A DNA stretch of 64,000 nt from Mycoplasmopsis bovigenitalium. GTDB taxonomy: Bacteria > Bacillota_I > Bacilli_A > Mycoplasmatales > Metamycoplasmataceae. The DNA lies in the NCBI RefSeq assembly GCF_900660525.1, contig NZ_LR214970.1, positions 682,001-746,000 of the forward strand, read 5' to 3'. Position numbers and translations under genes: made by a program. Shown piece after piece: positions 26,754 to 38,477 of this stretch; the first letter of the stretch is position 1, and every line of letters starts with the position of its first letter. The notes beneath the pieces are model-generated. The model was not told where the DNA came from. It saw only the letters and a program-made list of their open reading frames with translations, and ran no database searches.

Positions 26754-28919
26754 AATAACATTAATTATAAAGTTTCCTGCAAAAACATCAATTTGATATT
26801 TTTCTTGATTATTAATTTCGCCATTTATTATTTTATATGCCAACACACTTTCAACTTTGTTTTGAATAAATCTTTTAATAGGGCGAGCACCAAATTGACT
26901 ATCATAGGCAGATTTTGCGATAAAATCAATTAATTTTTCACTATATGCTAAGTTGATATCTTTTGTTAATTTAACTCTTCTAATTAATTTTTGCATTTCA
27001 AGATCAACGATTTCTTTAATCACTGACTCACTTAAAGAATTGAATTTAACAACTTCATCAATTCTGTTTAGAAATTCTGGACTCATAAATTTTAATAGTT
27101 CTGCTTTTAATTCGGGAGCGTTCATTTCAATTTGTTTTTTTAGAATTTCATCAGAAGCTATATTTGAGGTCATAATTATAATTAAATTACGACAGTTTAT
27201 ATTTCTCCCTTTAGAGTCAGTTATTGAACCATTATCTAAAATTTGAAGCAGAATATTTAATACTTCTTTATGAGCTTTTTCAATTTCATCAAGTAAAAGA
27301 ATAGTATATGGATTTTTTCTTATTTGTTCTGTTAATGAATTGTTTTGGTCAAAACCAATATACCCTGGAGGAGCGCCAATTATTTTTGAAACTGAATGTT
27401 TTTCCATGTACTCAGACATATCAATTCTAATCATTTGTTTTTCTGAATCAAATAAAGCATAAGCTAATGCTTTTGAAAGCTCAGTTTTACCAACACCTGT
27501 AGGTCCTGTAAAAAGAAAACTTGCTAGCGGTCGATTTGGATCATTAATATTTGCTTTAGCTCTTAACACAGCTTGACATACTAAATTTATTGCATTATCT
27601 TGACCTTTAATTTTACTTTTCAACTCATTTTCTAGGTTCAAAAGTTTATTTTTGTCAGTTTCAAGCAACTTAGTAACTGGTATTTTTGTTCACTTAGAAA
27701 CTATTGAGGCAATTTCTTCGCTAGTTACTGTGTCTTTAATTAAAGAACTGCTATTTTGCAAAATTTGCTGTTCCATTTGTGCAATTTCTTTTTCTAAATT
27801 CGGTATTTCAATATATAAAACTCTTGAAGCTTTTTCATAGTCAGCTTCTTTTTGATAAATTGTTAAAGCATGCTTTAAATTTTCTAGTCTAGACTTGGCG
27901 TTCGAAACTTGTTCAAGACGTTCTTTTTCTAAATCTCATTTATTTTTAAAGTCTTTTATTATTTCGTTTTCATCATTAATTAATTTATCTAATTCAATTA
28001 ATCTTTCTTTATTTTTGCCTTTTGATTCATTACTTGAACTCAATGCAATTTTTTCCATTTCAAGCATAGCTAATTTTTGCTGAGATTTTTCAAGTTCTTC
28101 AGGTTTAAAATTGATTTCCGTTTTGATTGTTGAAGCAGCTTCATCAATCAAATCAATTGCCTTATCTGGTAAAAATCTATCAGAAATATAGCGTGATGAT
28201 AATTTTGCGGCTGAAACTAAGGCTTCATCAAGAATTTTAACGTTATGAAAATTCTCAAATCTCTCCTTGATTCCTCTCAATATTGCAATTGTACCTTCGG
28301 TTGTTGGTTCTAAAACGTCAATTTTTTGCATTCTTCTCTCTAGAGCTGCGTCTTTTTCAATATATTTTCTATATTCGTCGAATGTTGTAGCCCCAATTAA
28401 ATGCAATTTTCCGCGAGCCATCAATGGTTTAAAAATGTTTGCTGCGTCCATAGCGCCATCTTGATTTTTTCCTGTTCCAATTAGCATGTGTATTTCATCA
28501 ATGAATAAAATAATATCACCATTACTTTCTTCAATTTTTTTCAACACAGATTTCAATCTTTGCTCAAATTGTCCCTGGTATGATGCACCAGCTATTAATG
28601 ATGCTAAATCTAACTCAAAAACATCCTTACCTTTTAAATTTTCGGGAACCTGGCCTTCAACAATTTTTCTAGCAAGCCCTTCAACTATAGCAGTTTTTCC
28701 AACGCCTGGTTCACCTACTAAAACTGGATTATTTTTTGTTTTTCTACTTAAAATACGAATCATTCGGCGAATTTCGTCATCTCGATTTATTACCGGGTCT
28801 AATTCATTTCTTGTTGCTAAATCAGTTAGATTTCTACCATACTTTTTCAATACATCATCTTCATCTTTTGGTTTTGAAATATTCAAATTACCAAATAAAT
28901 CATCTAAATTAAAGTCCAT
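26748..28919 (-). CDS. clpB: ClpB disaggregase lacking the N-terminal domain
   Basis: Hsp100 chaperone that rescues aggregates with DnaK. It is 723 aa against ~857 in E. coli: it begins [11 protein letters not shown] and reaches the first AAA+ module at about residue 35, so the N-terminal substrate domain is missing, as in other mollicutes. Walker A boxes: GEPGVGKTA (NBD1) and GPTGVGKTE (NBD2). Walker B are LFIDEIHML and [10 protein letters not shown] coiled-coil middle domain rich in Lys/Glu lies between. The upstream CIRCE and AAGGAGG site support heat-shock control by HrcA. Confidence 0.96.
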
Positions 28920-28943
28920 ATCCCTCCTTAATTTATTTATATT

Positions 28944-28970
28944 TTAGCACTCTTATTGTTAGACTGCTAA
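28944..28970 (-). promoter_or_regulatory. CIRCE operator (HrcA site) before clpB
   Basis: Inverted repeat TTAGCAGTC-N9-GAGTGCTAA read on the minus strand, against the consensus TTAGCACTC-N9-GAGTGCTAA: one mismatch in 18 and exact 9-nt spacing. It ends 24 nt before the clpB ATG. Confidence 0.93.
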
Positions 28971-29238
28971 TATTTAATTATTTTTTTCGATTTTGTAAAT
29001 TATTGAATTAACTGAATAATATGACTTGTTAAACTAACTTATTATTTAATTATTAAATAAAGAGCTATTGAAAAATATCTACAAAATAATTAATTAAAAT
29101 ATGAATAAAATTCCTAATTAATTCCTTAAATAATTGAATTACACAATAAATTATTTGGTTCGAAATAGAAAAAATATAATTAAAAACTCAATTATTTTAT
29201 TGTTTTGTTTGCAAGATACTAATGTAGAATTTTTAAAT

Positions 29239-29862
29239 ATGAGACTAAGATTTGATAAAACAGCAGAGCAAAAAATAAAAAATTCAAATTATTTTATTAA
29301 TGAAACTAACTATCCAATTGAACTTAACAACAAATCAATAGTGGAACTAGGAATGGGGAAGGGTGAAATGATAGTTGAATTAGCCCTTAAAAATCAAGAT
29401 ATTATGTTTTATGGATTTGAAAAATATCCAACAGTAGCTGCAAAAGCACTTGCAAAAGCAGAAGAATATAATTTAAAAAATTTTAAAATAATATTAGATG
29501 ACGCAAGTAACCTAGAAAATATATTTATAGGTACTTTAAATACACTTTGACTGACATTTAGTGACCCATGGCCTAAGGCAAGACATTTTAAACGTAGACT
29601 TACATATAAAACATTTTTAGAAAAATATGCAAAAATTATGAATGAAAATTCAATATTAAAGTTGAAAACTGATAATGATAAGTTCTTCGAGTTTTCATTG
29701 GAACAATTTAACGAAAACAATTGAAATATTATTGAATTTGGTCAAGATTTACACAATTCAAAATTTGCATTAGATAATGTCATGACTGGTTATGAAAAGA
29801 AATGAAGTTCATTAGGTAAAAACATAAATTATTTACATGCAAAATTACCAAGCAAGCAATAA
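29239..29862 (+). CDS. trmB: tRNA (guanine-N7)-methyltransferase
   Basis: SAM-dependent methylation of G46 in tRNA. It is 207 aa from ATG 29239 (MRLRFDK, the usual TrmB N-terminus); the frame is open upstream to 29134 but that part is unlike the family. SAM motif [15 protein letters not shown] is near residue 38. The catalytic/tRNA motif [16 protein letters not shown] is near residue 106 and D-N at the C-terminus. Internal TGA codons are Trp. There is no good Shine-Dalgarno. Confidence 0.94.
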
Positions 29863-29874
29863 TGCTTGTTTTTT
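29853..29874 (+). terminator. Terminator after trmB
   Basis: CAAGCA, loop ATAA, TGCTTG, T6. It overlaps the stop codon. Confidence 0.85.
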
Positions 29875-29879
29875 GAATA

Positions 29880-29901
29880 AAAAAATAAGCCTAAGCTTAT
29901 T
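29880..29901 (-). terminator. Terminator of RNase J gene
   Basis: Minus-strand AATAAGC, loop TTAG, GCTTATT, T-run, starting at the stop codon. Confidence 0.8.
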
Positions 29902-31735
29902 CAATGTCATCATCCTCTTCATCTTCGTGAATGTCTTCAATGTCGGAGTTATCACCAAACATTTCAGCTTTGATGTTTTTCAATAATAATTCAGTATTTT
30001 TTGAATCACTTTTATCTTTTTTGACGAAATTAAACTTAGAATTTGAAAGAATTTCTTCATTTTTATCATCATTATACAAAATGGTCGGAATTATTATTGG
30101 TCTACGACGTTTTTTGTTATAGAAAAAGTTTTCTAATCTATCAATAATTAGTTGTTTTAGTTCCATTACATTAAAATTTTCAGTATTTTTTACATAATAA
30201 AGTGCAGCACCATGGGCAATTCTTTTTGCTTCATTAACTAAACTTAATGAAGTTTTAACATAAAATGCGCCGCGAGAGATTAATGAAGGTCTGCCAATTA
30301 TATTTTTGTTTTTTCTATCAACAGTTATAGCAATATTAGTAAATCCACTTTCTCCTAAATTTTGACGTTCTTTAATTACAGAAGAGTTTAAATTCAATAT
30401 GCTATGACCATCAATATAAATTGGTCCATAATCAATTTTTTCATTTGTTTCAAACACTTTTTGATTGATTATGTGATAAACCCTACCCTTTTCGGGGATA
30501 AATATATTTTCAGGTTTAACGCCACTTTTGATAGCGCTTTGACTATGAGCAATACACATTCTATATTCACCATGATATGGAATAAAGTATTTTGGTTTAG
30601 TTAACTGGAAAATCTTGTAGTGTTCATGTTTATAAGCATGACCCGAAGTATGCAAGTAGCCATCAACACCATTTTCTTTAATGTCAGCACCAAGTTTTGC
30701 AAGTCTATTAATTAGTAGCTCAATTACCATATGATTCCCAGGAATTGGACTTGATGAGAAAATAATTAAGTCTCCCTTTTTGATTTTAACAGTTGGGTGC
30801 TTTCCGTGAGACATTCTCGCAAGAGCCGCAAGTTGCTCGCCCTGTGAACCAGTTGTCAAAATAACCAATTCATTGTCGGGAATATTTGCTACTTGTTTTT
30901 TGTCAACTAAAACTTTACTATCAACATTAATGTAACCTAATTTACGTCCGATTTTGACACCATTTACCATTGAGCGGCCAAATGTTGCGACTTTTTTGCC
31001 TAATTTTGATGTTAATTCAATAATGGCTTTAACTCTGATTAAGTTCGAAGCAAAGGCAGTTATTATTATTTTACGTTCCGCTTGTCTCATGTATTTTTCA
31101 ATGTCTTTTAAAATATCATTTTCAGATGGCGAATGAAGTGGCCGCATTGCATTGGTTGAATCTGATAATAAAACAGTTAGACCTTCTTTACCAATTTGAT
31201 CTAATCTAGCGAAATCTGTGTAGCTTTCGCCAATTGGATTATAATCAAACCTAAAGTCACCAGTACACATTATTGAACCATTAGGAGTATTCACACGCAC
31301 ACCAAATGCATCTGGAATTGAGTGTTGTGCAGTTCAAAAATCAACTGAACATTTACCAAATTTATGAACAGCAGACTTTTCAATTTCAATAAATTGAATT
31401 CCCAAAGGTACTTTGTGTTCCTCGAATTTTAGTTTTAAATATTGAATTGCAATTCTTGGTGCAAATATCTTTTTAATTGGCACTTGCTTTACTAAATATA
31501 CAACTCCACCAATGTGATCTTCATGGCCGTGAGTAATAAATAAACCTTTAATTTTTTTATGATTTTCAGCTAAATATGAATAATCTGGAATAATCCCCTT
31601 AATACCAGTCGAAGCAGTATCAGCAAATTTAATTCCGGCATCGATAATAAAAATATTATCGCCATATTCTACAAAAAGTGATGATTTACCAATCTCTTGA
31701 ACACCACCAATAGCAACTAATTTTGTTGGCTTCAT
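29897..31735 (-). CDS. rnj: Ribonuclease J
   Basis: Metallo-beta-lactamase/beta-CASP endo- and 5'-3' exoribonuclease for mRNA decay and rRNA processing. It is 612 aa. The zinc motif HGHEDHIGG is near residue 76. beta-CASP motifs include GDFRFDY, TTGSQGEQLAALARM and TSGHAYKHEH. The C-terminus ends in an unusually acidic tail (residues ~597-612, almost all Asp/Glu). The ATG at 31735 is preceded by GGAGGAATATGAAG-like spacing. One TGA-Trp at 31334. Confidence 0.94.
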
Positions 31736-31840
31736 ATTCCTCCAAATTTAAATTATTATTAAGAAATTTCACGAATAATTTACTTATGTTTAGTAATTTT
31801 ATACCATAAAAATTTATAAAACATTAATAAAATAAAAAAA

Positions 31841-31930
31841 TGGCCGGTAGTAAGGGATTTGAACCCTTGAGTCGCTTGCGCGACTATTTGTTTTCGAGAC
31901 AAACCTCTTCAGCCACTCGAGCAACTACCG
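31841..31930 (-). tRNA. tRNA-Ser (CGA)
   Basis: 90-nt class II tRNA with encoded CCA and long variable arm. Anticodon loop CTCGAAA in stem TTTGT/ACAAA. Acceptor CGGTAGT/ACTACCG gives C1-G72, unlike the more usual G1-C72. Confidence 0.93.
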
Positions 31931-32066
31931 GTAATTTTACAAATTCAATTGAAAATATATTGATATTCGTCAAAAAACTAATTTTCAAAATCTTTGTTAT
32001 GAACTAATTATAAATAATAATTAATTTTTATAGTAAAATTATCTCATAAATATTTTTGGAGGTGCT

Positions 32067-33038
32067 ATGAATACTGATAATAAATACGGTATTGTTGCAG
32101 GTGTTCAAGCCAATAGTGGGTCAATTTTATTTTCAATTGGTTCATTTCCTATTAGAACTTATTCAATAACTTTAATGATGGGTTTTTTGGCAGCAATATT
32201 TACAATAGCCTTTTTCTGACATAGAGAAAAATATAAATTTGAAATTCTATATACTTTAATTTTCTTAATTGTGCCTTCAACAATTATTGGCGCTCGTTTA
32301 TGAGATTTAGTTGAGGTTGCATTGCATGACCCAAGTTTTGATTGAAGGTCATGGTGAAAAATATGGGAAGGTGGTTTAAGTATCCAAGGTGGTGTTATTT
32401 TGGGTACGATTGTTGGTGTTATTTATGCATATCACAAGCGCCATGAAATCGATTTTCGCAAAGCAGTTGACATTATAATTCCAACAATTTTAATTGGTCA
32501 AGTAATTGGTCGTTGAGGAAACTATGCAAACCATGAATTGTATGGTAAAGTTGACTGAGATGGTTCTTCTGTATTAATTTTTGGTAAAACATTTGCTCAA
32601 AACATGTTTATAAGCGATTCAATTAGTGCTGAATTAAATCAACCTGGATTATTTAGATATCCATTATTCTTATATGAGTCATTAGCAAACTTAGTAGGTT
32701 ATTTAATTTTGGTTTGAACAATTAATTTATTTGGCTTAGTAAAACCTGGTATGAATGGTTCTCTATACTTCATCTGATACGGACTTGTTCGTTTAGCACT
32801 TGAACCATTACGCCAAAATGCCTATGAAATGTATACAATAGCATCATTAGTATTTATTGTAATTGGTACAATTGGCCTAATATACTTTGGATTTTTCAAC
32901 CCAGTTCATTACACAAAAATCAAACTGAAATATAGATACACATATAAATATTCTCATCCTCAAAAATATTTAGACCACATTAACAGAACAAGATTTTTTG
33001 ATATTAAAAAACCTTTATATAGCGAACTTAGTGGCTAA
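32067..33038 (+). CDS. lgt: Prolipoprotein diacylglyceryl transferase
   Basis: Integral membrane enzyme that attaches diacylglycerol to the lipobox Cys, the step before LspA. It is 323 aa, with about a dozen TGA-Trp codons, which hide most of it under the standard code. Visible: SIGSFPIRTYSIT near the start, GLSIQGGVILG (~residue 114), the Lgt signature GRWGNYANHELYG (~residue 151) and RYPLFLYES. Seven or so hydrophobic segments, with a basic cytoplasmic tail. RBS GGAGG is 6 nt from ATG 32067. Confidence 0.96.
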
Positions 33039-33126
33039 TAAATAAAAATTAATTAAAAAATATTTTTATAATATAATAAACATACATTTTTATAAATAAT
33101 TATTTATCAAATTGAAAGGAGTAAAG

Positions 33127-33318
33127 ATGGCAAGAGTAGATCAATTAACCGGTAAACGCGCGCAAACTGGTAATAGACGTTCACATGCTATGAACGCTAC
33201 AAAAAGAAAATTTAACCTTAATTTACAAAAAGTAACTATTAATGTTAATGGTAAAAAAACCACTCTAAGAGTTACAGCAAAAACTGCAAAAACACTTAGA
33301 AGAAGCGCAATTGCTTAA
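33127..33318 (+). CDS. rpmB: 50S ribosomal protein L28
   Basis: 63-aa ribosomal protein beginning [16 protein letters not shown], with the typical [16 protein letters not shown] segment. ATG 33127 is chosen; AAAGGAG lies 6 nt upstream. A terminator follows. Confidence 0.97.
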   Translation: MARVDQLTGKRAQTGNRRSHAMNATKRKFNLNLQKVTINVNGKKTTLRVTAKTAKTLRRSAIA

Positions 33319-33331
33319 TTAAAAATCCTTT

Positions 33332-33358
33332 AATAGACTTAAAAAGTCTATTTTTTTA
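33332..33358 (+). terminator. Terminator after rpmB
   Basis: AATAGACTT, loop AAA, AAGTCTATT, T-run. Confidence 0.85.
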
Positions 33359-33607
33359 TTAATTCAACCTCTAAATATGCTTTAATTATGGAACGTTTCC
33401 ATAACTTTTAAGATGCTAATTTGCTCTAAAAATGTGTTTTTAGTTAAAACATCTCTGAAAATACACAAAAAATCCCTTTATTTTTTTTTTTTTTTGCAAT
33501 CTACTAGAAAAAATGTAAATATTTAATATTTTTATTAAATTATTATTAATTTAATTTTGTATTATTTTGTTGTAATAAATAAACCCACCACTTAGAGGGA
33601 GTGTAAT
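33359..33607 (+). promoter_or_regulatory. MIB upstream region with T15 tract
   Basis: A gene-free stretch of about 250 nt. It contains a run of 15 T (33481-33495), roughly 110 nt before the MIB ATG, then an AT-rich region with several possible -10 boxes (for example near 33560) and a GAGGGAG ribosome site at 33595-33601. Homopolymers this long are rare elsewhere in the window. A length-variable promoter spacer is possible but not shown. Confidence 0.5.
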
Positions 33608-35854
33608 ATGTTCAAAAAAAATAAAATATTAGCTTTATCGTTATCAGGCACTGTTTTAAGTGCAACAGCCATTGGAGTTGTTGTTTATCTAGCTAATAGC
33701 GATGATAGAAATAAAACTGATTACAGAACAACAGCTAATGCAAGGAATAATTTAGTTGCTAAGGACAATTTAGATTTAACTAACACAATACCTTCTAATG
33801 CTGACACGAATTTAAAAGAAATCCCTAAAAAAGAAGAGCCGCCAAAAGTTGTGCCACCGAAAGAAGAACCGCCTAAAAAACAACCAATAATTAAAGTTGA
33901 GCCACCGAAAGAAGAGCCGAAGCCTAAGCCAATTCCTAAGCCCGAACCTAAACCCGAACCTAAGCCTAAGCCAAAAGTGGAAGAACCAAAAAAACAAACT
34001 ATTACTGTTAATGGTATTAAAGTTTATGGGGACGTAAAACCATTGCAACCAAGACAAATTCCAAGTTATGATCGTGATAAGGGATTATCAAGTGATTATA
34101 TAAATCATACAGTGCCCGAAGTAATTAGCATCGAGGTTACACCAGAATTAATCAAGAAATCAATTGAAGATACTATAGGAACAGGCAAAAAAGAAGGGTT
34201 AAATTCAGATTGATCAAAAAGTATGGTTAATAATGCTTTAAGTATTGATTTATCAAAAGATCCCGATGGTTTAGACAGATTCATAAAGCAAAATCAAGAT
34301 TATTGAACAAACCAATTCTATAAATGACAAAGATTATTTGATTCGCCTAAAATAAGAGAATTTTTAAAAGATGATAAAAAATCAGAATATGACACAATGA
34401 TTTCACAAAATAAATTCAAAGGAAAAGAACATAGATACCTATGAATTTATAATAATTTAGACTGATCAAAACTAAATAAACTTTCATCAGCTGCTCAAGA
34501 ACAATTGAAAAAAGGTTATGTATTAGATCCTAATAATGCATACATCAACGAAAACGGTGAATTAGACTCTCATGCATACTCACCTCCTGAGGGCCATAAT
34601 GTCGTAATTGGTCGTAGGGTTAATGACAATAAAAATAGACGTACATTTAGTTATGACAGTCCATATGGCAGAACACCTGATGATATTAGATATGGAAGAT
34701 ACCCAGGATGAAAATCTACCGATGTTACTTTAAGTGATGAAAGATTTAAAGACATTATTAAAGCCGAAGATGGGTTTAGACTTATAAAAATGGAAAGAGA
34801 AAATAAAGTTAACGATCCAAAACAAATTAATGAAGGTCTTGTAGTTGAAATCGATGCCGCTAATTACTCTGGTTACAATAAAACTCTTCAATTAATTAAA
34901 AAAATTAAAAAAGAAAATATTAATGTTACTTCATTTAGAATACAAAACATGGGTGAAAAGGATTCTGCTCAAAAATTCAAGCCTATTCTTGAAGCTTTAC
35001 CAAATGAAATTCAACAACTTGAACTATATTTCAGTGATAAAGCAACAAATACCGGTTCACTAATTGCTTTAGAACATAAAAAAATTAAAGAATTGTCACT
35101 TTACACTCTTGGAAACTCTTTAAAAGAATCATGATCAATAAACCCTTGAGCGGTTTTTAAAACAGAATGAGTGAACACTAATGACTATAACGTAAGTTGA
35201 AGCTATCAAAAAGGTGCTCCAATTGCTACAAGAATTACATTCAACGCGTTGGCATTTGAAGAATCTGACTATAAAAAAGATGCTAGTGATCCATTTGAAC
35301 GTATAAATGATGGATTAAGAATGGCATATTACTCAAGAAACAACTGGCCATTTTTCCAAGGAGGATTTGGTCCAGGTCTTAATCCAGACCACAACGAAGG
35401 TAATAACAGTTACCCAACGGATTTAGACTTTAGTAGGGCACCGTCAATCAAAACATTGCGTGGATTGATATTCTATGATAAATACAAACCACAAAATGCT
35501 GCCAGAAAGGTTTGAACTGTAAAATTCTTTAATGATAAATCAACATATGAAATAGGTGATGAAGACCTAGCAAATGCTGGTTTTGAAAACTTTGCAAAAC
35601 CCGCAGGCCAAAAAGCACCAAAAATTGTTTTCTCAAATAATACAACAACAACTGGTTTTAAAATCACAAGCAGTGATTTATCTCCATCGGCAATTAGTAA
35701 TTTACATAGATTCGTTGAACTTGTAAGAGCTGGAAATTCTGGATTTCCAGGCACAGTCACAGTTGTTAATAACCCATCATTAGCACAAAAATTGAAATCA
35801 GCAGGATTTAAAGTTGTTGAAACAAATAATAGTTCTGATGAAGAATTCTACTAG
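33608..35854 (+). CDS. Mycoplasma immunoglobulin-binding protein (MIB)
   Basis: Surface protein of 748 aa that in characterised mycoplasmas grips the Fab light and heavy chains and hands IgG to the protease MIP. It has a short N-terminal cytoplasmic stub, one hydrophobic anchor (residues ~8-28), and a Pro/Lys/Glu-rich linker (residues ~75-135) with PKPEP repeats. A globular ectodomain follows, with a leucine-rich part around residues 395-500. It lacks a lipobox, unlike its partner. MIP starts 8 nt downstream. I assign it from domain layout plus the MIP neighbour. The proline-rich segment is the likely length-variable part. Confidence 0.88.
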
Positions 35855-35862
35855 GAGAAATT

Positions 35863-38475
35863 ATGAAAAAAAGAAAATTAACGCTATTTTTAACTAGTTC
35901 ACTAACCGCATTATCAACGCTATTTTTTGCCGCAGCATGTGCATCAAAATCAGACCCAGGTAGAAAAGAAATTAATAAAAATAATAACCCATCAGGTGGA
36001 AATAAAGGTGATGGATCAAATGATAAACAACTAAATGAATTTAAGAGTAAATCATTTGAACAAGCATTTAATCTAAAAATTATTGACGAACTTACAAAAA
36101 AACCGAAAGATAAATCCGATGTTACAGCAGATACTATTAAAAATAAATATCGTGAAATAGTTCAAATTCAGGTAAAACCCGAATTTGCAAAAATTTTTGA
36201 AGCTAATGTAGAAAATGTATATGGTGAAAATGATAGAAATGCAACCGGAAAAATTAAATTTATAATTTCAATAACTAATAAAACAAATAATAAGGCAATT
36301 TATAAAACATATGAAGTTGGCGGATTCAAGACAACTGAAATGGGTATTTTAGATAATGGTCAATTACCTTCGAGAACTGAAAAACAAATCACAAGTTCTG
36401 ACCTAGATAAATATATTAATTTAAATCAGCAACAAAGATATGATCAAGACAATAAAGCCTATGATGAACTTGTAAAACGCTCTTGAGAAAATAAATCAAT
36501 AAATGAAATTAGACCAGATTTAAATTATTCTCAAAGTGCCGCAAATAAATTTAATGAATTGGCAAAAAAAGTTAACATCCCAACTTATGAATCAGCGGCA
36601 TACAAGGGCTATACCTTACCAAAATTAAAAGAAAATGGTGAATTTGATGGTCTTACTTTGTATCCATGAGATAAATATGCCGCTACCCCGAACTTTATGT
36701 CTGATATAGATTATCTAGGTGGAAGAGATAGATATAAGTCTACTGGTTTAGCTCGTATGTTACCTAATGAAATGTACAAGAAAATTGCCCTTGAAACATT
36801 TAGTGTTGAATTCAATTGAAAAGATGAATTCACAAAAGAAATTGGCGAAATTGATGCTGATATAAAAAATATAAATGAATGAAAAGCATCAAAGAATAAA
36901 CCAAAATTCGATGAATATATTCAACAATTTGTTGATAAAAAATTAGAAGAAATTAAAGAACTAAATGCTGAAAAAGAGCGAATGGTTCACCGAGCACACA
37001 ACTTAGATAAACAGGCAACTGGCGAAAAGTATGACCGTCAAATAGCAGAAGTTCAAAAGAAAATAGATGAATTAAAGGCATTAGATTATGATAAAGCCTT
37101 AGAAATACTGAATAAAGAAAAAAATAATTATGAAATTGAAAGAAAAAAACCTTGGAATGAAAGAAAAAAATCTAGACGTTCATTTGGAACAATGTGAATA
37201 ATGGATTATGTTTTACCAGAAAACGGCAAATATCCAACTAAATGATACTTTGGCACAAACTCACACGTTGCTAAATTAATGAAAGAACCTTCGTTAAATG
37301 CTATGAGTTTAACATTTATCAATAATAAAAATGTTGGGATAATGTCTAAGTTTAGAATTACAGGTATGGATAATAACTTCACTAGATTTAGTTGAGCTGG
37401 TGAACAAATGAAAGAGTCGGTTGACACTGTGTTTGATGCAATTGACTATTTAAAAACATCTCCAACTCAATACTTAAGCGCTGGAGATAAAGCAAAATTT
37501 AATGGTGTTGAAGAAATGATTGACTTTGCGGTCATCGAGGTTGATTTTGAAAAGTTAGTTAAATATAATTCTGGCTCATGGAGCAATTCTCAAACACCTG
37601 CATTCCCAACAAATGCTGAGGAATTAGCGAAACTTGTAACAAATGATTATTATCATAGAGATGACAAAGATAAAGTTAAATTTTTAGCGAAATCATATTT
37701 AAATAACTATCAAGCAATAGATCTAAAACTAAAAGGTTCACAACCAGAAAATATTGATCAATTATTCGCTGTTGGATACCCTTCTTCAAAAGATGATTAT
37801 TTCCTAAAAAAATACACTGATGATGATCAAATTTCCCAAAAAGAATTATGACAGAGTCTTTGAGTTAACTCTGATTATCGTTTCTATGAAGCAGATCCTG
37901 TTCAAGAAGGCGGTAAACCGCCATTCCCTGAAAGTAGATTAAAAAATGGTAATTCCTTATCATACCAAATTGGTTTACGTTCATTCACTGATAAACCGGG
38001 AATTAACGATGCTTTTATAGTTGCACCAATTAGAGGACGGGAATTATACGAAACTTATAAAGATGATGAATCATCAAATAATAAAAAGACACTCGCAAAA
38101 TACTTTAACACAGGGCTACAATACATGTTAAGACACTATACTCCTATTGGTGGATCTAGTGGGTCAAGTGTTAGAAACCAAAAAAACGAAGTAATTGGTG
38201 TTCATAGTACAATTTTTCAAAGAGCGGGTGTCGACTTTGTCGCTGCATTGCGTTCGGAAGGATATAACTACCAAGGTGCATTCGGGGCATACAACCTACC
38301 TCAATATGACCTAATTTATGGTGGTGGCAAAGATCAAAAAAATTCATACCTAGATTCATTGATTAAAAAATATAAAGATAAGGATATAAAAACTTGACTA
38401 TTTAAAAATGGAGCAAGCAAGGATAATGTTCCAGTTGAATTCAAATTCAATAATAGTGGTTCAAACAGGAGTTAA
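35863..38475 (+). CDS. Mycoplasma immunoglobulin protease (MIP), DUF31 serine protease
   Basis: Lipoprotein of 870 aa that cleaves the IgG heavy chain once MIB has captured the antibody. The signal ends LFFAAACAS (Cys ~26). A Gly/Asn/Lys-rich spacer and helical arm precede a chymotrypsin-like domain. Probable triad: His in TNSHVAK (~residue 468), Asp in DFAVIEV (~residue 560), Ser in GGSSGSSV (~residue 765). All three are intact. RBS TAGGAG is 7 nt before the ATG. The stop is 2 nt before the first F1-like ATPase gene. Confidence 0.92.
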
Positions 38476-38477
38476 AT

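Noticed and set aside
29134..29238. N-terminal extension of trmB
   Set aside because: The frame is open, but there is no ribosome site and the family begins at MRLRFDK.
33812..34057. Antisense open frame (Phe/Trp/Leu/Arg-rich) across the MIB proline linker
   Set aside because: It is the complement of PKPEP-type repeats, which automatically gives such a frame; no ribosome site or UGA-Trp support.
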